Shown in pieces: positions 6,417 through 13,388 of a DNA stretch of 14,725 nt. A model generated the notes under the pieces. The model was given only the letters and a program-made list of their open reading frames with translations. It made no database searches and was not told the origin of the DNA. Both the position numbers and the translations under genes were made by a program. Source of the DNA: Actinomycetota bacterium (GTDB taxonomy: Bacteria; Actinomycetota; Acidimicrobiia; Acidimicrobiales; CADCTF01); contig JAHWJQ010000032.1 of NCBI GenBank assembly GCA_019348305.1, positions 1-14,725 on the forward strand, written 5' to 3'. Within the stretch, counting starts at the first letter, position 1, and each line of letters opens with the position of its first letter.

Positions 6417-7195
6417 GCGAGCTCGTGATCTCCGGCCTCCGGGCCGGTGTGGCCGGCCAGGAGATCCTCCGCGGCATCGACCTTACGGTCCGCTCAGGCG
6501 AGGTCCACGCCGTCATGGGGCCGAACGGCTCGGGCAAGAGCACGCTGTCGCACGTGGTCATGGGCCGGCCGGGGTACGAGGTGCTCGGTGGGTCGGTCAG
6601 CCTCGACGGCATCGAGTTGCTCGGACTCCCGGCGTGGAAGCGGGCTCATGCCGGGCTGTTCCTCGCCATGCAGTACCCGACCGAGGTACCCGGGGTGAGC
6701 CTGTTCGAGACGTTGGAGGAGGCGGCGGTGGCGGCCGGCCGCGATCCGGCCGAGGTGGTGGCGAGGGCCCGGGTGGAGGCGGGGCGCATTGGCTTCGACG
6801 AGCGCTTCCTCACCCGGCCGCTCAACGTCGACATGTCGGGAGGCGAGCGCAAGCGCAACGAGGCGCTGCAGCTCGGGGTGCTCCAGCCCAAGATCGCCAT
6901 TCTCGACGAGATCGACTCCGGCCTCGATGTCGATGCGCTGCGGGCGGTGAGCCGACGGGTGGAGGCGGCGACCACCGAAACCGGACTCGGGGTCCTTGCC
7001 ATCACGCACTACACCCGATTGCTGCTCGAGCTCAGGCCCGACGTGGTCCACGTGCTCTCCCGTGGCCGCATCGTGCGCACCGGCGGCCCCGAGCTGGCCG
7101 AAGAGTTGGAGCAGACCGGTTACGCCCCCTACGTCGACGGGGCGGCGGAGCCGGCCAAGGTGGCCGAAGACCCCTTCGCCGATCCCTTCGCCTGA
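6413..7195 (+). CDS. sufC: Fe-S cluster assembly ATPase SufC
   Basis: 260 residues, the usual SufC length. It is the ABC-type ATPase that dimerises on SufB and SufD and drives the conformational change needed for cluster assembly; it is cytosolic and not a transporter. Walker A is GPNGSGKST (residues 36-44), the signature is MSGGERKRNE, and Walker B with the SufC-typical continuation is ILDEIDSGLDVDALR; the switch histidine is in ITHYTR. The C-terminus carries a slightly longer acidic tail ending DPFADPFA. The start overlaps the Rieske stop by four bases. It is the last gene of the operon; the next gene is convergent 54 bases away. Confidence 0.97.
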   Translation: MSELVISGLRAGVAGQEILRGIDLTVRSGEVHAVMGPNGSGKSTLSHVVMGRPGYEVLGGSVSLDGIELLGLPAWKRAHAGLFLAMQYPTEVPGVSLFETLEEAAVAAGRDPAEVVARARVEAGRIGFDERFLTRPLNVDMSGGERKRNEALQLGVLQPKIAILDEIDSGLDVDALRAVSRRVEAATTETGLGVLAITHYTRLLLELRPDVVHVLSRGRIVRTGGPELAEELEQTGYAPYVDGAAEPAKVAEDPFADPFA

Positions 7196-7249
7196 CCGCC
7201 GGGACGCCGCCCACGTCTGGCCAGTTTTGGTCGTGCGCGGCCGCCGGGA

Positions 7250-8002
7250 TCAGTCCCAGGCGGTCTGGTAGTCCTGGTCCTGCGTTCGCCCGCAGTCCAC
7301 GTCTTCGGCGTAGCCGACGCTGGAGTCGGTGGAATCCGACATCAGGTAGAAGCAGGTGCCGGACTCGCTCCTGGCGGAGAGGCCCACGAGGGTGTCCTCG
7401 ACGAACACGTACACGATCCCCTCGACCACCGGCCTGTCGCCGGCTTCGTATTGCAGCGCGGGTTCGATCGCAGCCAGCTCGGCAGGATCGACTGTCCACA
7501 TATCGGTCTCGCTGCGGTAGTCCTGCTCGGCCGTGAACGCGCTGCGAAGGTTCGACTGGGCGTCGCGGTCCAAAGCATGGTCGCGTGCCCCGAAGAAGGT
7601 CGGTACGGCGATGGCGAACGCGATCAGTGCCCCCAGCAACACGAACAACACGATGTTGATGACGGAGATGATCCGGCTGGCCTTGACCATGCCCTCGCCG
7701 CCGACCCTGCCGTAGGAGGACGCGATCTCGCGCTTGGCGCCGCTGGCCAGGACCAACGCCACGATGGCGGCGATCACGGGGCAGGCGAAGAACGACAGTA
7801 TCGACAGCACGAGCGCGGCCGTCGCCTTTCCCGACGTCGGCGGTGACGTTGCCGGCGGTGGACCGGTCCGGTAGATGTCCTGTTGCGAACTGCCGAATGG
7901 CGGGGTCGAGGGAGGCGGCTCCGCTCTGGTGGCCGCCTCGGGCGGGTAGTACCTGCCGTCGCTCGCCTGCCACCATCCCGGCCCCTGCGGCTGATCGCTC
8001 AT
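7250..8002 (-). CDS. DUF2510 / DUF4190 membrane protein with a pilin-like C-terminal domain
   Basis: 250 residues in three parts. Residues 8-21 are a DUF2510 motif (PGWWQASDGRYYPP), then a proline-rich linker. Residues 60-134 hold two membrane segments (about 60-88 and 109-134) in DUF4190 style. From about 133 the sequence PTFFGARDHALDRDAQSNLRSAFTAEQDY resembles the end of the N-terminal helix of type IV pilin-like proteins. A small extracellular domain follows, with two cysteines (GTCFYL and VDCGR) that could form a disulfide. The function is unknown; similar architectures are frequent in Acidimicrobiia. It lies 32 bases after the Clp-N gene on the same strand and may share its message. The upstream GGGG is a weak ribosome site. 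Confidence 0.8.
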   Translation of the reverse strand: MSDQPQGPGWWQASDGRYYPPEAATRAEPPPSTPPFGSSQQDIYRTGPPPATSPPTSGKATAALVLSILSFFACPVIAAIVALVLASGAKREIASSYGRVGGEGMVKASRIISVINIVLFVLLGALIAFAIAVPTFFGARDHALDRDAQSNLRSAFTAEQDYRSETDMWTVDPAELAAIEPALQYEAGDRPVVEGIVYVFVEDTLVGLSARSESGTCFYLMSDSTDSSVGYAEDVDCGRTQDQDYQTAWD

Positions 8003-8034
8003 TGCCCCATTGTCGCCGGGCGGCCCCGCTCCCG

Positions 8035-8661
8035 TTACGGTGTGCCGCCCCCTCCTGCGCGGAGCTGGGCCAAAAGGCGCGCCTCGAGCTCGTCGACGGC
8101 GATGGCCTGGCGGCGAAGCATGGTCGTTGCCAGGCAGTCACGTACCCGCAGCATTCCCAACAGGACATGCTCGGGCCCGATCCAGCTGTGGCCCAGGGCG
8201 AGGGCCTCTCGCAGCGCCATCTCCAGCGACTTCTTCGCTCTCGGAGCGAACGGTCGGTGCGGGACTTCGGCGCCGGCGTGGCGACACCGCCGACGACGCC
8301 GACGCAGCGGGCGGCGCCGGGGCGGTACGGGGTCGAGCGCTCCCTGGCCGAAGACCTCTTCCACCTTGGCCCTGACGACGCTCATGTCGATGCCGACAGA
8401 CCGGAGCGCGAGGTCGTCGTCCAACGTGAGCGGCGACCCGGCGGCGGCGGTGCCGGGCCCGAGCATCCGCACCAGCGCTTGCTGAAGCCTCGGCAGGTCC
8501 ATGTCCAGCTGGCGCAACACGTCTGCAGCACCGTTGGCACCATGGGCGGCGAGACCGAGGAGAAGGTGCTCCGTACCGAGGTAGTCGTGGCCGAAGCGGC
8601 GGGACTCCTCTTGAGCCAGCAGGAGTACCGCCCGGGCGTCGGCACTGAAGCGCTCGAACAT
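8035..8661 (-). CDS. Double Clp N-terminal domain protein (ClpC2-like, no ATPase)
   Basis: 208 residues from ATG 8661. Two Clp-N repeats are visible: residues 1-67 (MFERFSADARAVLLLAQEE, then GTEHLLLGL) and about 137-200 (APRAKKSLEMALREAL, then IGPEHVLLGM). They are joined by a linker with an arginine tract (residues 115-127). No Walker motifs follow, so this is a free-standing substrate-recognition domain like mycobacterial ClpC2, which can act as a decoy or modulator of the ClpC1P1P2 protease. Longer upstream starts in this frame only shadow the HTH gene. The start is two bases after the HTH stop (TAGCGATG), which indicates coupling to the regulator gene. Confidence 0.88.
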   Translation of the reverse strand: MFERFSADARAVLLLAQEESRRFGHDYLGTEHLLLGLAAHGANGAADVLRQLDMDLPRLQQALVRMLGPGTAAAGSPLTLDDDLALRSVGIDMSVVRAKVEEVFGQGALDPVPPRRRPLRRRRRRCRHAGAEVPHRPFAPRAKKSLEMALREALALGHSWIGPEHVLLGMLRVRDCLATTMLRRQAIAVDELEARLLAQLRAGGGGTP

Positions 8662-8663
8662 CG

Positions 8664-8894
8664 CTACCGCCCCCGCCGCAGAAGGGCCTTCACCGCGTGC
8701 TTCTTGTGCACCGCCTGCCTGGACACCCCGAGCACGTCGGCGATTTCCTGCCATGTCCAGCCCTGGCGCCGGGCTCGATCGACCTGCAGCGTCTCCAGCC
8801 GCTCCGCTAGCTGGCGCAGTGCCGCCACCGCTTTCAGCCCCACTGCGGGGTCCTTGCTGGTGGCATCGGTAGCCACTGCCGTCGCCTCGTTCAC
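8664..8894 (-). CDS. Small helix-turn-helix regulator
   Basis: 76 residues from a GTG at 8894. The C-terminal half is a helix-turn-helix (residues 46-65: WTWQEIADVLGVSRQAVHKK), preceded by a helical stretch RQLAERLETLQVDRARRQG. This type of small HTH gene is commonly paired with Clp-N proteins in actinobacteria. No Shine-Dalgarno site is needed: the predicted transcription start coincides with the GTG, so the message is probably leaderless. Inverted repeats in its promoter make autoregulation likely. Whether the Clp-N partner binds the regulator or feeds it to ClpC is an open inference. Confidence 0.85.
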   Translation of the reverse strand: MNEATAVATDATSKDPAVGLKAVAALRQLAERLETLQVDRARRQGWTWQEIADVLGVSRQAVHKKHAVKALLRRGR

Positions 8895-8900
8895 GCTGTC

Positions 8901-8940
8901 ATCCTACGTTGACGTTCCCGGATTGTCAACCGTAATTGAC
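8901..8940 (-). promoter_or_regulatory. Near-consensus leaderless promoter with overlapping operator dyads
   Basis: On the reverse strand a perfect -35 TTGACA (complement of 8924-8929) and a -10 TAGGAT (complement of 8901-8906) are 17 bases apart. The predicted transcription start is 8894, the first base of the HTH GTG. Two dyads overlap the promoter: GTTGAC-N11-GTCAAC (8908-8913 with 8925-8930), covering the spacer and -35, and GTCAA-N6-TTGAC (8925-8929 with 8936-8940), covering the -35 and upstream. Binding of the HTH protein here would shut its own promoter. I see no convincing promoter for the divergent dioxygenase gene; TTGACG (8909-8914) with TAATTG is weak. Confidence 0.7.
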
Positions 8941-8988
8941 GCAGTGCCGGCCTTAGGCTTGCGCGTCGACGAGCCAGGGGAGACGAAG

Positions 8989-9855
8989 ATGACCGAAACT
9001 CCGACAGCCGATGCCGGCGCAGGCACGCTGAGCGAAGCCATCTACCGTGACGGCATCGTCGCCCTCAGGGGCGCCCTACCCCCGGAGTGGGCCGACCAGA
9101 TGCTGGCCGACTTCGAGATCCTCTACGCAGAGGCGGAACAAGCCGACCGGGCGTCGGGGCCCTCGGGAGGCAACGGGCGGGTCCCGCGCGGGCCGGGGGA
9201 GGAGGCGAGGCGCTACTACTTCGCCGTGCACCCCCAGCGGCTGCGGGGGTTCCAGGACCTGGTCACCCATCCGGCGCTGTACGCGCTGTGCCGGGAGGTG
9301 CTGGGCGACGACTACCAGTTCGTCGAAGTGGGCTTCGACGTCGCCCTGCCCGGCGCGGTGCGACAGCCGCTGCATCGCGACTTCCCGGTTCCCGACGAGA
9401 CCAAGGCGACCGGGCGGCTCAGCTCCCTCGCCGTCAATGCCACCTGCGTCGACGTCACCCCCGAGATGGGCCCTCTCGAGATCGTCCCCGGCTCACACTT
9501 CGACGACGACGCCGAGTTCGAACAGGGGATGCGGGTGCCAGCGACGTTGTACGGCCGGTACTCCGGGCGGGTGCAGCCACGCCTGGCCAAGCGGGGCGAC
9601 GTGTCGATTCGCTCGGGGCTCACCATCCACCGCGGCACCCCGAACACCTCTTCCTACCCCAGGCCGGTGCTCATCGTTGGCGTGATGGCCAACGACTTCC
9701 CCACCTTCGCCGACCATGACCTCACCATGACCCGCGACTACTTCGACGCGCTCCCCGACCAGCTCAAAGGTCACCTCCGCCGTTGTGAGATCTCCGAGCG
9801 GCTGGATCGGATCGTGCAGGATTACGTCCTCGACTTCCTGCTCGAAGAGGGGTGA
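8989..9855 (+). CDS. Phytanoyl-CoA dioxygenase (PhyH) family protein
   Basis: 288 residues. It is an Fe(II)/2-oxoglutarate-dependent oxygenase by its metal triad His129-x-Asp131 (LHRDF) and His214 (TIHRGTPN), followed by Arg225, placed as the residue that binds the 2-oxoglutarate carboxylate. GPLEIVPGSH is the usual PhyH word between them. The substrate is not evident; the family hydroxylates fatty acyl-CoAs and many small natural products, and there is no biosynthetic cluster around it. ATG 8989 has AGGGGAG (8976-8982) at good spacing. It is divergent from the HTH operon across 94 bases and convergent with the next gene. Confidence 0.9.
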   Translation: MTETPTADAGAGTLSEAIYRDGIVALRGALPPEWADQMLADFEILYAEAEQADRASGPSGGNGRVPRGPGEEARRYYFAVHPQRLRGFQDLVTHPALYALCREVLGDDYQFVEVGFDVALPGAVRQPLHRDFPVPDETKATGRLSSLAVNATCVDVTPEMGPLEIVPGSHFDDDAEFEQGMRVPATLYGRYSGRVQPRLAKRGDVSIRSGLTIHRGTPNTSSYPRPVLIVGVMANDFPTFADHDLTMTRDYFDALPDQLKGHLRRCEISERLDRIVQDYVLDFLLEEG

Positions 9856-9865
9856 AAGCCAGTCG

Positions 9866-10516
9866 CTAACGGCAGTCGACGCAGAGGTCGGAACCGGCGA
9901 CGAACTGGGCGGCGCCCTTGTGCATCCGACATGTCGGGCACAGCCGGCGCGCCTCGGTCCTCGGCCCCCGATCAGCTGCGGGCTTGGCTGGGTCCGCTCG
10001 TCGCTCAGGAGCCGGCCTTGCCCGCTTCGCCGGCGCCGGGGGCCGGCGTGCGGGGGGCGGCTCGGCTCGCGCTTGCTGAGCCGGTAACGGTACCGGGAAC
10101 GGTGGCTCGTCCAAGAGCAGGCCCGCCTCCAAGAAGGCCTCGGTCACCGCGTCAGGAACGTCGCCGTACCAGTTGCCCGTCTCCAGCCGGGTGGGGATGC
10201 GCCCCTCGGTACGGACGTAGTCGTTGGGCTTGGCCCCGCCGGTGAGCCGATAGCCGACCACCCACCGTCTGCCCTTGGTCCACCGAGCCAGGTACAGCTC
10301 CGGGCTGCGCCAGGTTCCGGCGGCGACGCCGGCGGCGCCGTGAGCAGCGGCGCCGACCGGAGAGGCGTCCTGGGCCACGCCCAGAACCCGCAGCACGGCG
10401 TGGCCCAGGTCGCCCTTTACTGGCTCTCCCAGCACGATGGTCCGGTCCTCCACCTTCACGGCCAAGCCGTGCTCGTCGCGCAACAGGTCAGAGGCTTCGG
10501 CGAGTTGCTCGTCCAC
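9866..10516 (-). CDS. Unknown protein with C-terminal zinc-finger-like four-cysteine end
   Basis: 216 residues from a GTG at 10516; GAGAGG abuts the start, so a slightly later start is possible. The N-terminal part (1-70) is mildly acidic. The middle part (about 70-140) is rich in aromatics and basic residues (TWRSPELYLARW, RRWVVGYRL, GNWYGDVPDAV). A proline/alanine/arginine-rich linker follows, and the end has Cys193-x2-Cys196 and Cys212-x2-Cys215 (CPTCRMHKGAAQF to CVDC). This end resembles the short zinc ribbons found beside HNH or endonuclease VII folds, but no HNH histidines are seen. I do not recognise the protein; a nucleic-acid-binding role is a guess from the basic linker and ribbon. 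Confidence 0.7.
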   Translation of the reverse strand: MDEQLAEASDLLRDEHGLAVKVEDRTIVLGEPVKGDLGHAVLRVLGVAQDASPVGAAAHGAAGVAAGTWRSPELYLARWTKGRRWVVGYRLTGGAKPNDYVRTEGRIPTRLETGNWYGDVPDAVTEAFLEAGLLLDEPPFPVPLPAQQARAEPPPARRPPAPAKRARPAPERRADPAKPAADRGPRTEARRLCPTCRMHKGAAQFVAGSDLCVDCR

Positions 10517-10580
10517 CCTCTCATCGTGCCCTGCCGCTGCTCTCTACGAACGGCGGCGGTGAAACGGCACGCCTCGTTGG

Positions 10581-10606
10581 CGGGGAAGACTGCCCGGGGA
10601 AGACTG
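10581..10606. repeat. Tandem 12-base direct repeat, period 14
   Basis: CGGGGAAGACTG occurs at 10581-10592 and again, exactly, at 10595-10606, separated by two bases. It lies in the 136-base divergent gap between the zinc-finger-like gene and the small unknown gene at 10653. A spacing of 14 is more than one helical turn, so it could be two sites for one regulator or simply a slippage duplication. Confidence 0.5.
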
Positions 10607-10652
10607 ATGCCCCTCAGCTCGGTCGGAGATCGAGGACACCCAAGGAGAGCCG

Positions 10653-10994
10653 ATGGCCGAGGTTGCTTTCACTGCTGGGATCACGCTGCACGACGGCCAG
10701 ATGCTGAGCGTGGACGCCACCAGCCTCGACGGCTCCGGCATCGGCTACACCGGGGAGGACGGGCCTCGGACGGTGCCGTGGTCGGAGGTGAAAGCGGTGA
10801 TGCTGGCCACCACTGACCACATGCTCGAAAGTGGTGGCTCGCTGTTCTCGATGGCCGAGCTGCTGCAGCAAGCCGACCCGGGACGCGTCGCCGACGCCGA
10901 CGGGATGCGCCGCTTCGGAGCCCGCCTCCTCCAGCAGGCCGCGCCGCGGCTGTGCCCGCTTGGCGCCGGCTGCGGGCTGCGCCCTAGCCCGTGA
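10653..10994 (+). CDS. Small unknown protein
   Basis: 113 residues. ATG 10653 is preceded by AAGGAG (10642-10647) at good spacing, which is the main support for the gene. The sequence begins MAEVAFTAGITLHDGQMLSV and reads as beta-rich for the first 50 residues (SGIGYTGEDGPRTVPWSEVKAVML), then helical, ending with LCPLGAGCGLRPSP. No membrane segment, signal peptide or known motif is visible. The last 11 bases overlap the 3' end of the convergent L,D-transpeptidase gene. I do not recognise it. Confidence 0.6.
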   Translation: MAEVAFTAGITLHDGQMLSVDATSLDGSGIGYTGEDGPRTVPWSEVKAVMLATTDHMLESGGSLFSMAELLQQADPGRVADADGMRRFGARLLQQAAPRLCPLGAGCGLRPSP

Positions 10995-11988
10995 ACCCGG
11001 GGCTGGTGGTCGACGTGGTCGACGACGTGGTCGACGTGGTGGTCTCGGCCGGGACGAACAGGGTCGTCGACGTCGAGGTCGAAGAGGTCGACGAGGTCGA
11101 AGAGGTGGTGGGCGCGGTGGTGGCCGAGGAGCCGTCGTCGGGCGGAGCCTGTTCGTTGAACGGGACAGGAGCCTTGGCGCCGCCGATCACGTAGACGGGC
11201 GTGCCCGAGGGGACGGTGTCGAAGAACCACAGCGAGGCGTGCATCGGGATGCGCACGCAGCCATGGGACGCCGGTCCAGCGGGGACGGACGGCGAGCCGT
11301 GGATGGCGATGCCGCCGTTGAAGTAGAGCGGATTGAACAGCTTGCCCAGCCGGCTCACCCGGAGCCCCCGGATCTTGCGGTTCACCTTGAACGAACCACC
11401 CGGGGTAACGGCGGTGGCGCACTGGCCGTCGACGCAGTAGCGCTTGTTGTTGCCCGTGGAGACCGACAGCACCCGCAACAACGACCCGCCCTTGTAGAGC
11501 AGGAGGATCTGGCGCTTGAGATCGATCTCAACCCGGTCGGCGCCGCCGGCGGGCAGCATCGCCGCCGGCTCGCTCGCCGTCGCCAGCGCCGCGAGGACGT
11601 CGTCGGTGGCCCGCGAGGAACGGGGCAGGCCGTTGGCCTTCTGGAAGGCCATCACGGCATGCCCGGTGGCGGCGTCGAAGACGCCATCGACCTTGCCGGT
11701 GTCGTACTTGAGTTCGGTCAGCTTCTGCTCGAGGGCCTGGACCTCGGCCCCGCGCGACTCCCGGCCGAGGCCCGGGGGTGGCGGCGGGGGCGTCGTCGAC
11801 GTGGCCAGCGACGTGGTGGTTGTGCTGGTCGTCGTCGGCTCGACCGTGGTGGTCGTGGAAGAGGAGGAGGTGGTGGTGTCACGACCGTTGGCCGCCCGCT
11901 CCTGGGCCCCCGAGCCGGTACACCCGGCGGCCACCAGGCAGAGCGCGACGGCCGTGCAGATCACGTTTCGGGGAAGTGAGACTTGCAC
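10984..11988 (-). CDS. L,D-transpeptidase lipoprotein with PG-binding domain
   Basis: 334 residues from GTG 11988, chosen because GGAAGG lies seven bases upstream and the next residues form a lipoprotein signal (hydrophobic 9-22, then VAAGC with Cys23). In order: a Thr/Ser linker and proline run (about 38-72), a PG_binding_1 domain (78-136), a YkuD catalytic domain (about 152-268), and a Thr/Ser-rich tail (288-330). The catalytic word is His230-Gly to Ser-His242-Gly-Cys244-Val-Arg; Cys244 is the nucleophile that makes 3-3 crosslinks in peptidoglycan. It acts outside the membrane. Cys185 and Cys190 (YCVDGQC) may form a disulfide. The Thr/Ser-rich C-terminal tail after the catalytic domain is unusual. 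It lies downstream of the MFS gene on the same strand. Confidence 0.92.
   Translation of the reverse strand: MQVSLPRNVICTAVALCLVAAGCTGSGAQERAANGRDTTTSSSSTTTTVEPTTTSTTTTSLATSTTPPPPPPGLGRESRGAEVQALEQKLTELKYDTGKVDGVFDAATGHAVMAFQKANGLPRSSRATDDVLAALATASEPAAMLPAGGADRVEIDLKRQILLLYKGGSLLRVLSVSTGNNKRYCVDGQCATAVTPGGSFKVNRKIRGLRVSRLGKLFNPLYFNGGIAIHGSPSVPAGPASHGCVRIPMHASLWFFDTVPSGTPVYVIGGAKAPVPFNEQAPPDDGSSATTAPTTSSTSSTSSTSTSTTLFVPAETTTSTTSSTTSTTSPGFTG
11009..11115. repeat. Low-complexity coding repeat (GACGTGGTC / GAGGTCGA units)
   Basis: Imperfect short tandem units such as GACGTGGTC and GAAGAGGTCGA run through the part of the L,D-transpeptidase gene that codes for its C-terminal Thr/Ser tail. On the coding strand they read as Ser and Thr codons. 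Such repeats can change length by slippage. A similar but less regular stretch near 11800-11880 codes for the N-terminal linker. Confidence 0.6.
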
Positions 11989-12027
11989 TGACCGACCTTC
12001 CGTACCTTTTCGGACGCACCAGTATGC

Positions 12028-12039
12028 GGGAAGCTTCCC
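12028..12039. repeat. Perfect 12-base palindrome upstream of the L,D-transpeptidase gene
   Basis: GGGAAGCTTCCC lies about 40-50 bases upstream of the GTG start, in the 83-base gap after the MFS gene. On the reverse strand CATACT, a fair -10 candidate, follows it immediately. It could be an operator for the transpeptidase gene. A second small dyad, GGCGA-A-TCGCC (near 12045-12055), may be part of an MFS terminator. Function is inferred. Confidence 0.4.
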
Positions 12040-12071
12040 TGCCCGGCGAATCGCCCCCCTGACCCGAGCGC

Positions 12072-13388
12072 TCAACCTGCCGCCTGAGCGGCACCGGCGT
12101 CGGTCACGATCGGGGCCTCGGGCGGGTGTTCGTCGCGCTGATCGGGGCGGGCTTCGGCTGGGTCGTCGAGGGCAGCCAGGACCGTCGGGCGCAGCACCCT
12201 CAGCCCGATCACGGCGGCGGCGAGGCTGGCGCCGCCGGCGACGGTCGTGGTTCGCAGTCCCACCCGTTCGGCCAGCGCCCCCTGGACCAGCGCCCCCAGG
12301 GGGAACACGATGGAGAGGGTGGCGAAGAAGAGGCTGAGCACCCGGCCCCGGTACTCAGCCGGCGCCCGCAACTGGACGACGGCCGACAGCCCCGACAGGA
12401 CGCAGATGTAGGAGCCTCCCACCAACAACAGGCTGGCCACGGCGGCCGGCACTGACGGCGACCAGGCGTAGACGGCCAGGGCCAGCGGTGTCGCCAGCAG
12501 CACGCAGGTGATCATGCGCCGGCGCCCGAAACGCAGGACCAGGCTGGGGAAGACCAGTGCTCCGATGACGGCGCCCACTCCCTGGGCGGTGGTGAGCGCG
12601 CCGGTGGCACCGGCCAGCGCCTTGCGCCCACCCTCGACGAGCAGGTCGGCCATGGCCGGGATGAGCGCCATGAACGGGGCGGCCAGGCCGGCGGCCAAGG
12701 CGATGAGCAGCAACGCGGCACGGCAACCGGGCTCTTCGCGCACCACGGCAGCGCCGGCCCGCATGTGGGCCAGCAGCCCCCCGGAGGGTGCGGCGCCATC
12801 CGTCATCGGCAGGGGGACCAGCACCAGGGCGACGATGACGGCCAGGAACGACAAGGCATTGATGGCGAAGGCGAGCGCGAAGGACCCGACGACGATCACC
12901 ACCCCGGCCAGCGCCGGCCCCAACACCCGCCCGAGGTTCCACTGGGCCGAACCCAAGCTGACGGCCCCCACGATGTCCTCGGCAGGGACCAGGTCGGGCA
13001 GCATGGCGTGCTGGACCGGCAATCTCAACGCCGAGACGCACCCGGACAAGAAGACGAGCCCGGTCACCACCGCCGGTTCGGTCCGACCAGCGGCCACCAG
13101 CCCGGCAAGGGTGGCGGCGAGCGCGGCCTCGACTGCCGTGGCCATGATGGCGAAGCGCCGGCGGTCCAGCCGGTCGGCCAACGCTCCGCCAACGGGGGCG
13201 AGCACGCCCATGGGGAGGAAGCCGGCGACGAAGGCGACCGCCGTCCAGACCGGGTTGCGGGTGACGTCCGTGACCAGGGCCCCGACGGCCACCGTCTGCA
13301 TCCAGGTGCCGATGTTGGACACGAGGCTGCCGCTCCAGACCAGGGCGTAGCCGCGGTGGCGCAGGGGACGGAGGGCGGCGACGGACAC
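12072..13388 (-). CDS. MFS transporter, MFS_3 (EntS-like) type
   Basis: 438 residues with about 12 hydrophobic segments and a charged C-terminal tail. The opening ALRPLRHRGYALVWSGSLVSNIGTWMQTVAVG is typical of the MFS_3 group that includes the enterobactin exporter EntS and many drug or unknown-substrate exporters. MFS motif A appears between segments 2 and 3 (GGALADRLDRRR, residues 67-78). The substrate cannot be told from sequence. The GTG at 13388 has no ribosome site; TAACCT (complement of 13395-13400) lies six bases upstream, so the message may be leaderless. It is divergent from the channel gene across 75 bases and precedes the L,D-transpeptidase gene. Confidence 0.9.
   Translation of the reverse strand: MSVAALRPLRHRGYALVWSGSLVSNIGTWMQTVAVGALVTDVTRNPVWTAVAFVAGFLPMGVLAPVGGALADRLDRRRFAIMATAVEAALAATLAGLVAAGRTEPAVVTGLVFLSGCVSALRLPVQHAMLPDLVPAEDIVGAVSLGSAQWNLGRVLGPALAGVVIVVGSFALAFAINALSFLAVIVALVLVPLPMTDGAAPSGGLLAHMRAGAAVVREEPGCRAALLLIALAAGLAAPFMALIPAMADLLVEGGRKALAGATGALTTAQGVGAVIGALVFPSLVLRFGRRRMITCVLLATPLALAVYAWSPSVPAAVASLLLVGGSYICVLSGLSAVVQLRAPAEYRGRVLSLFFATLSIVFPLGALVQGALAERVGLRTTTVAGGASLAAAVIGLRVLRPTVLAALDDPAEARPDQRDEHPPEAPIVTDAGAAQAAG

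Noticed and set aside
7196..7249. Nine-base direct repeat CCGCCGGGA at both ends of the sufC/DUF4190 gap, as a possible insertion footprint
   Set aside because: The 36 bases between are not element-like, and GC-rich 9-mers recur by chance in this DNA.
7843..8988. Upstream extension of the PhyH reading frame by about 380 codons
   Set aside because: The frame merely stays open across the antisense strand of the Clp-N and HTH genes. The real start at 8989 has a ribosome site and begins at family homology.
11009..11115. CRISPR-like or regulatory repeat array
   Set aside because: The units are short, imperfect and without spacers; they are explained by Ser/Thr codon runs in the L,D-transpeptidase tail.
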